A DNA stretch of 64,000 bases from contig NZ_JASTZU010000016.1 of the NCBI RefSeq assembly GCF_030282825.1, positions 19,505-83,504 of the forward strand, written 5' to 3'. The stretch comes from Aquibacillus rhizosphaerae. GTDB taxonomy: Bacteria; Bacillota; Bacilli; Bacillales; Amphibacillaceae. The notes beneath the pieces were generated by a model, which had not been told where the DNA came from, did no database searches, and saw nothing but the letters and a program-made list of their open reading frames with translations. Made by a program: the position numbers and the translations under genes. This document shows, piece by piece, positions 62,299 to 64,000 of the stretch; position 1 is the stretch's first letter; each line of letters starts with the position of its first letter.

Positions 62299-62787
62299 GT
62301 GAAAACCAGTGAGAAAGGATCAACACAGGTAGCGGTTGAACCAGAATCCACGTTTCAAATCGCATCTAATTTAGATATTGCATTGGTAAAACGAGTCATT
62401 GATGCCGATACGATAGAAGTGTATGTAAACGGAAACGTTGTTGATGTGCGGTTACTGTTAATTGATGCACCCGAAACTGTCCATCCAGATATCCCAGACG
62501 AAGCCTTCGGTGCAGAAGCGGTTGCTAGGGCGAGACAGATACTGATAGGAAAACAAGTACAGTTAGAATATGATGGGCCAAGGTATGATGATTATGGTAG
62601 ATTACTAGCTTACGTATGGGTTGACGGTGTTATGCTAAACGAGTTGTTGTTGGAAGAAGGATTAGCCCATGTAGCCTATGTCTATCATCCTCCCTATAAA
62701 TATTATCAACGGTATGTGAAGGCGCAAGAAAGGGCGAAGGTTGGATGGAAGGGAATTTGGGGGAGGAGTGTTCTAAATAGAACATAG
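62299..62787 (+). CDS. Thermonuclease-family (SNase-like) protein
   Basis: The 162-residue protein has the SNase core: VKRVIDADTIEVYVNGNVVD, VRLLLIDAPETVHP, the catalytic-loop region AFGAEAVARARQI and DDYGRLLAYVWVDG, covering the residues equivalent to the catalytic Arg-Glu-Arg set. No signal peptide is seen; a 25-residue N-terminal extension precedes the fold, so it may be cytoplasmic. AAGGAGG lies before the GTG. It comes after the helicase with 50 bases between. Confidence 0.83.
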   Translation: MKTSEKGSTQVAVEPESTFQIASNLDIALVKRVIDADTIEVYVNGNVVDVRLLLIDAPETVHPDIPDEAFGAEAVARARQILIGKQVQLEYDGPRYDDYGRLLAYVWVDGVMLNELLLEEGLAHVAYVYHPPYKYYQRYVKAQERAKVGWKGIWGRSVLNRT

Positions 62788-62965
62788 ATATAACACTTGT
62801 TATTATAAAACTAAAGAATATGTAAATCTATTTACCTACACCATTTTTATTAACCCATCTAAAAACCTATCACGATATGGATAAAACAGGAAATATGGAC
62901 TGTACCAATTCCTCAACCGAATCGCTACCATAAAGGTAGGAATATTTTGGGAATGAGGTGGGGGA

Positions 62966-64000
62966 TTGAAGGTACTAGATTCAAAAGCTTTAGTAGCTAC
63001 CATGAATGAAAGGCAATCTCATTATCGAGTATTGCGTGGGCAACTGGCTGGGTTAAAACGTGATTTTCAAGGAATGATTTATGCAGGTGATTTTCAAGGG
63101 CAAGGGGCAGACGCCATTAAGGACTTTTATCGAGCGCAGGTGGATGTGGTAGAAGCGTGGCTGCGATTAGTAGACCACCAGATTGCCTTTTTAAGAGGAA
63201 TCAAGGGAGCATTAGAGCAGGAAAAATTAGGCGGAAATACTGTTGTACATACAGCCTTTCTCGAAGAAGATGTCCAACAAGGGGAACGGCAAGCCGATGA
63301 TTTAGTTACGGCCCAACGGAATGATTTAGAAGCGATTTTTCGTGGGATTGATGATATCATAACTTTAGATACTTTTTCCAGGAATGATTTCAATCAGAAT
63401 ATGTCGCAGGTCCATAATAAACGAAGAGAAACGTTAGAAGCAGTTGAACAGCTAGATGAAGCACTGACAATTGACTATAAGTCATCGGAGGAAGAAGAGT
63501 CTTATGCTGTAAGACTGTTCCAATCTCTACAGGAAGCTACGTCACAAGGTGGTAGTATTTCTCCGATTCACTTTAACGCAAAGGCCTATCATCAAAGCGA
63601 AGTCTATCAAATCAAGGCAGAACAAGAACGTCGAACAGAAGCTTATTTGCACAAACAAAGGCAAGGGGAACAAACAAGTGTTGAAGATATTGTTTTAATA
63701 TCAAATACGGCACTCCAAACGTTGATAGGACAAAAGGTAAGTCAGATTCCTTATAACGTCATGACTACAGAAATAGTACAAGATCGAGTAAAAGCTGCAA
63801 AATCAGCAAAAGCATCCATGGAAGTTATGAAAAATATTCTGCTAGATGAAGCAAAAAAGATGGGTGTTAAAACGACGAATAGTGTTTTAGAAATTTTCTC
63901 TACGATAGTCAACGATCATATAGAACGTTCCGATAAAACATTCGACTCTGTGGGTGACTTTGGTAATGCGATGACCTTTGGTGTTCCCAAAGGTATCTAT
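62966..64000 (+). CDS. LXG-domain polymorphic toxin, 5' part
   Basis: The frame is open from TTG 62966 (GAGGTGGGGG upstream) to the end of the window, 345 codons. The opening LKVLDSKALVATMNERQSHY, QLAGLKRDFQGM and a long helical, Q/E-rich region match the LXG domain, the targeting part of toxins secreted by the type VII (Ess/Yuk) system. The end of the visible part (SVGDFGNAMTFGVPKGIY) is the usual junction to the C-terminal toxin domain, which lies outside. An immunity gene would be expected further on. LXG toxins act in competition between related bacteria. Confidence 0.85.
   Translation, partial: MKVLDSKALVATMNERQSHYRVLRGQLAGLKRDFQGMIYAGDFQGQGADAIKDFYRAQVDVVEAWLRLVDHQIAFLRGIKGALEQEKLGGNTVVHTAFLEEDVQQGERQADDLVTAQRNDLEAIFRGIDDIITLDTFSRNDFNQNMSQVHNKRRETLEAVEQLDEALTIDYKSSEEEESYAVRLFQSLQEATSQGGSISPIHFNAKAYHQSEVYQIKAEQERRTEAYLHKQRQGEQTSVEDIVLISNTALQTLIGQKVSQIPYNVMTTEIVQDRVKAAKSAKASMEVMKNILLDEAKKMGVKTTNSVLEIFSTIVNDHIERSDKTFDSVGDFGNAMTFGVPKGIY

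Noticed and set aside
63127..63393. Minus-strand frame of 88 codons near the end of the window
   Set aside because: It is antisense to the LXG toxin frame, which is open to the window end with a strong ribosome site.

Overview
The window looks like chromosomal DNA of a low-GC, AT-rich member of the Bacillaceae (Oceanobacillus/Gracilibacillus/Virgibacillus-like). The reasons are strong AGGAGG-type ribosome-binding sites with many GTG/TTG starts, families typical of that group (YfiT-type DinB proteins, DUF1835, DUF3885, DUF4181, DUF3888, DUF2316, MocR next to EamA, AmpS) and lipoboxes of the Bacillus type. The species cannot be fixed from the sequence alone. No tRNA, rRNA, CRISPR array or intact insertion sequence was seen.

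Layout. 0.4-7.6 kb: a staygreen-family gene, a broken acetyltransferase, two tubby-like proteins, and a divergent MocR regulator/EamA transporter pair with operator-like repeats. 7.6-24 kb: small hypothetical, membrane and lipoprotein genes, a broken RelE/ParE-type toxin-antitoxin pair, methionine aminopeptidase, several PH-domain and acetyltransferase relics, a YfiT-like hydrolase, a DUF3267 metalloprotease-like protein and a rhomboid protease. 24-32 kb: a more conventional stretch with a DUF438/hemerythrin/PAS protein, a secreted GH43 arabinanase, DUF2316, and a WYL regulator with GyrI-like and DUF1801 genes. 32-54 kb: the densest part of an array of short, nearly all plus-strand genes (GNAT acetyltransferases, lipoproteins, 28-60 residue membrane proteins, DUF proteins). 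54.9-59.3 kb: a second YfiT-like gene and a minus-strand three-gene ABC exporter operon. 59.7-64 kb: a visibly more GC-rich block with a decayed phage replication module (excisionase-like, DnaD-like, G39P-like loader, G40P/DnaB-like helicase), a thermonuclease-family gene and the start of an LXG polymorphic toxin that runs off the window.

The most unusual feature is the organisation of about 8.2-54.2 kb. Many genes are followed by a degenerate direct repeat with the core AACGGGTGC, always in the same orientation as the genes. Some copies carry a short GGGTGC...GCAACC hairpin (class A). Others carry a hairpin with a T-run followed by a conserved GGAATTTTATGTTAAAAT box that resembles an extended -10 promoter (class B), so that one boundary would end one gene and start the next. 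The array resembles a chromosomal gene-cassette collection, but there is no integrase gene in view and the repeat is not a recognisable attC site. Signs of turnover are everywhere: partial segment duplications, paralogous pairs at a distance, genes whose start or stop lies inside the repeat, and about twenty decayed genes. Several genes have an initiation triplet at ideal Shine-Dalgarno spacing that is ATT, ATA or ATC.

Functionally most array genes act alone (acetyltransferases, stress or immunity-like small proteins). Real operons are few: the WYL/GyrI/DUF1801 group, the minus-strand ABC exporter, the toxin-antitoxin pair and the phage replication block. All coordinates and translations were read by eye; family names are recalled, not searched.
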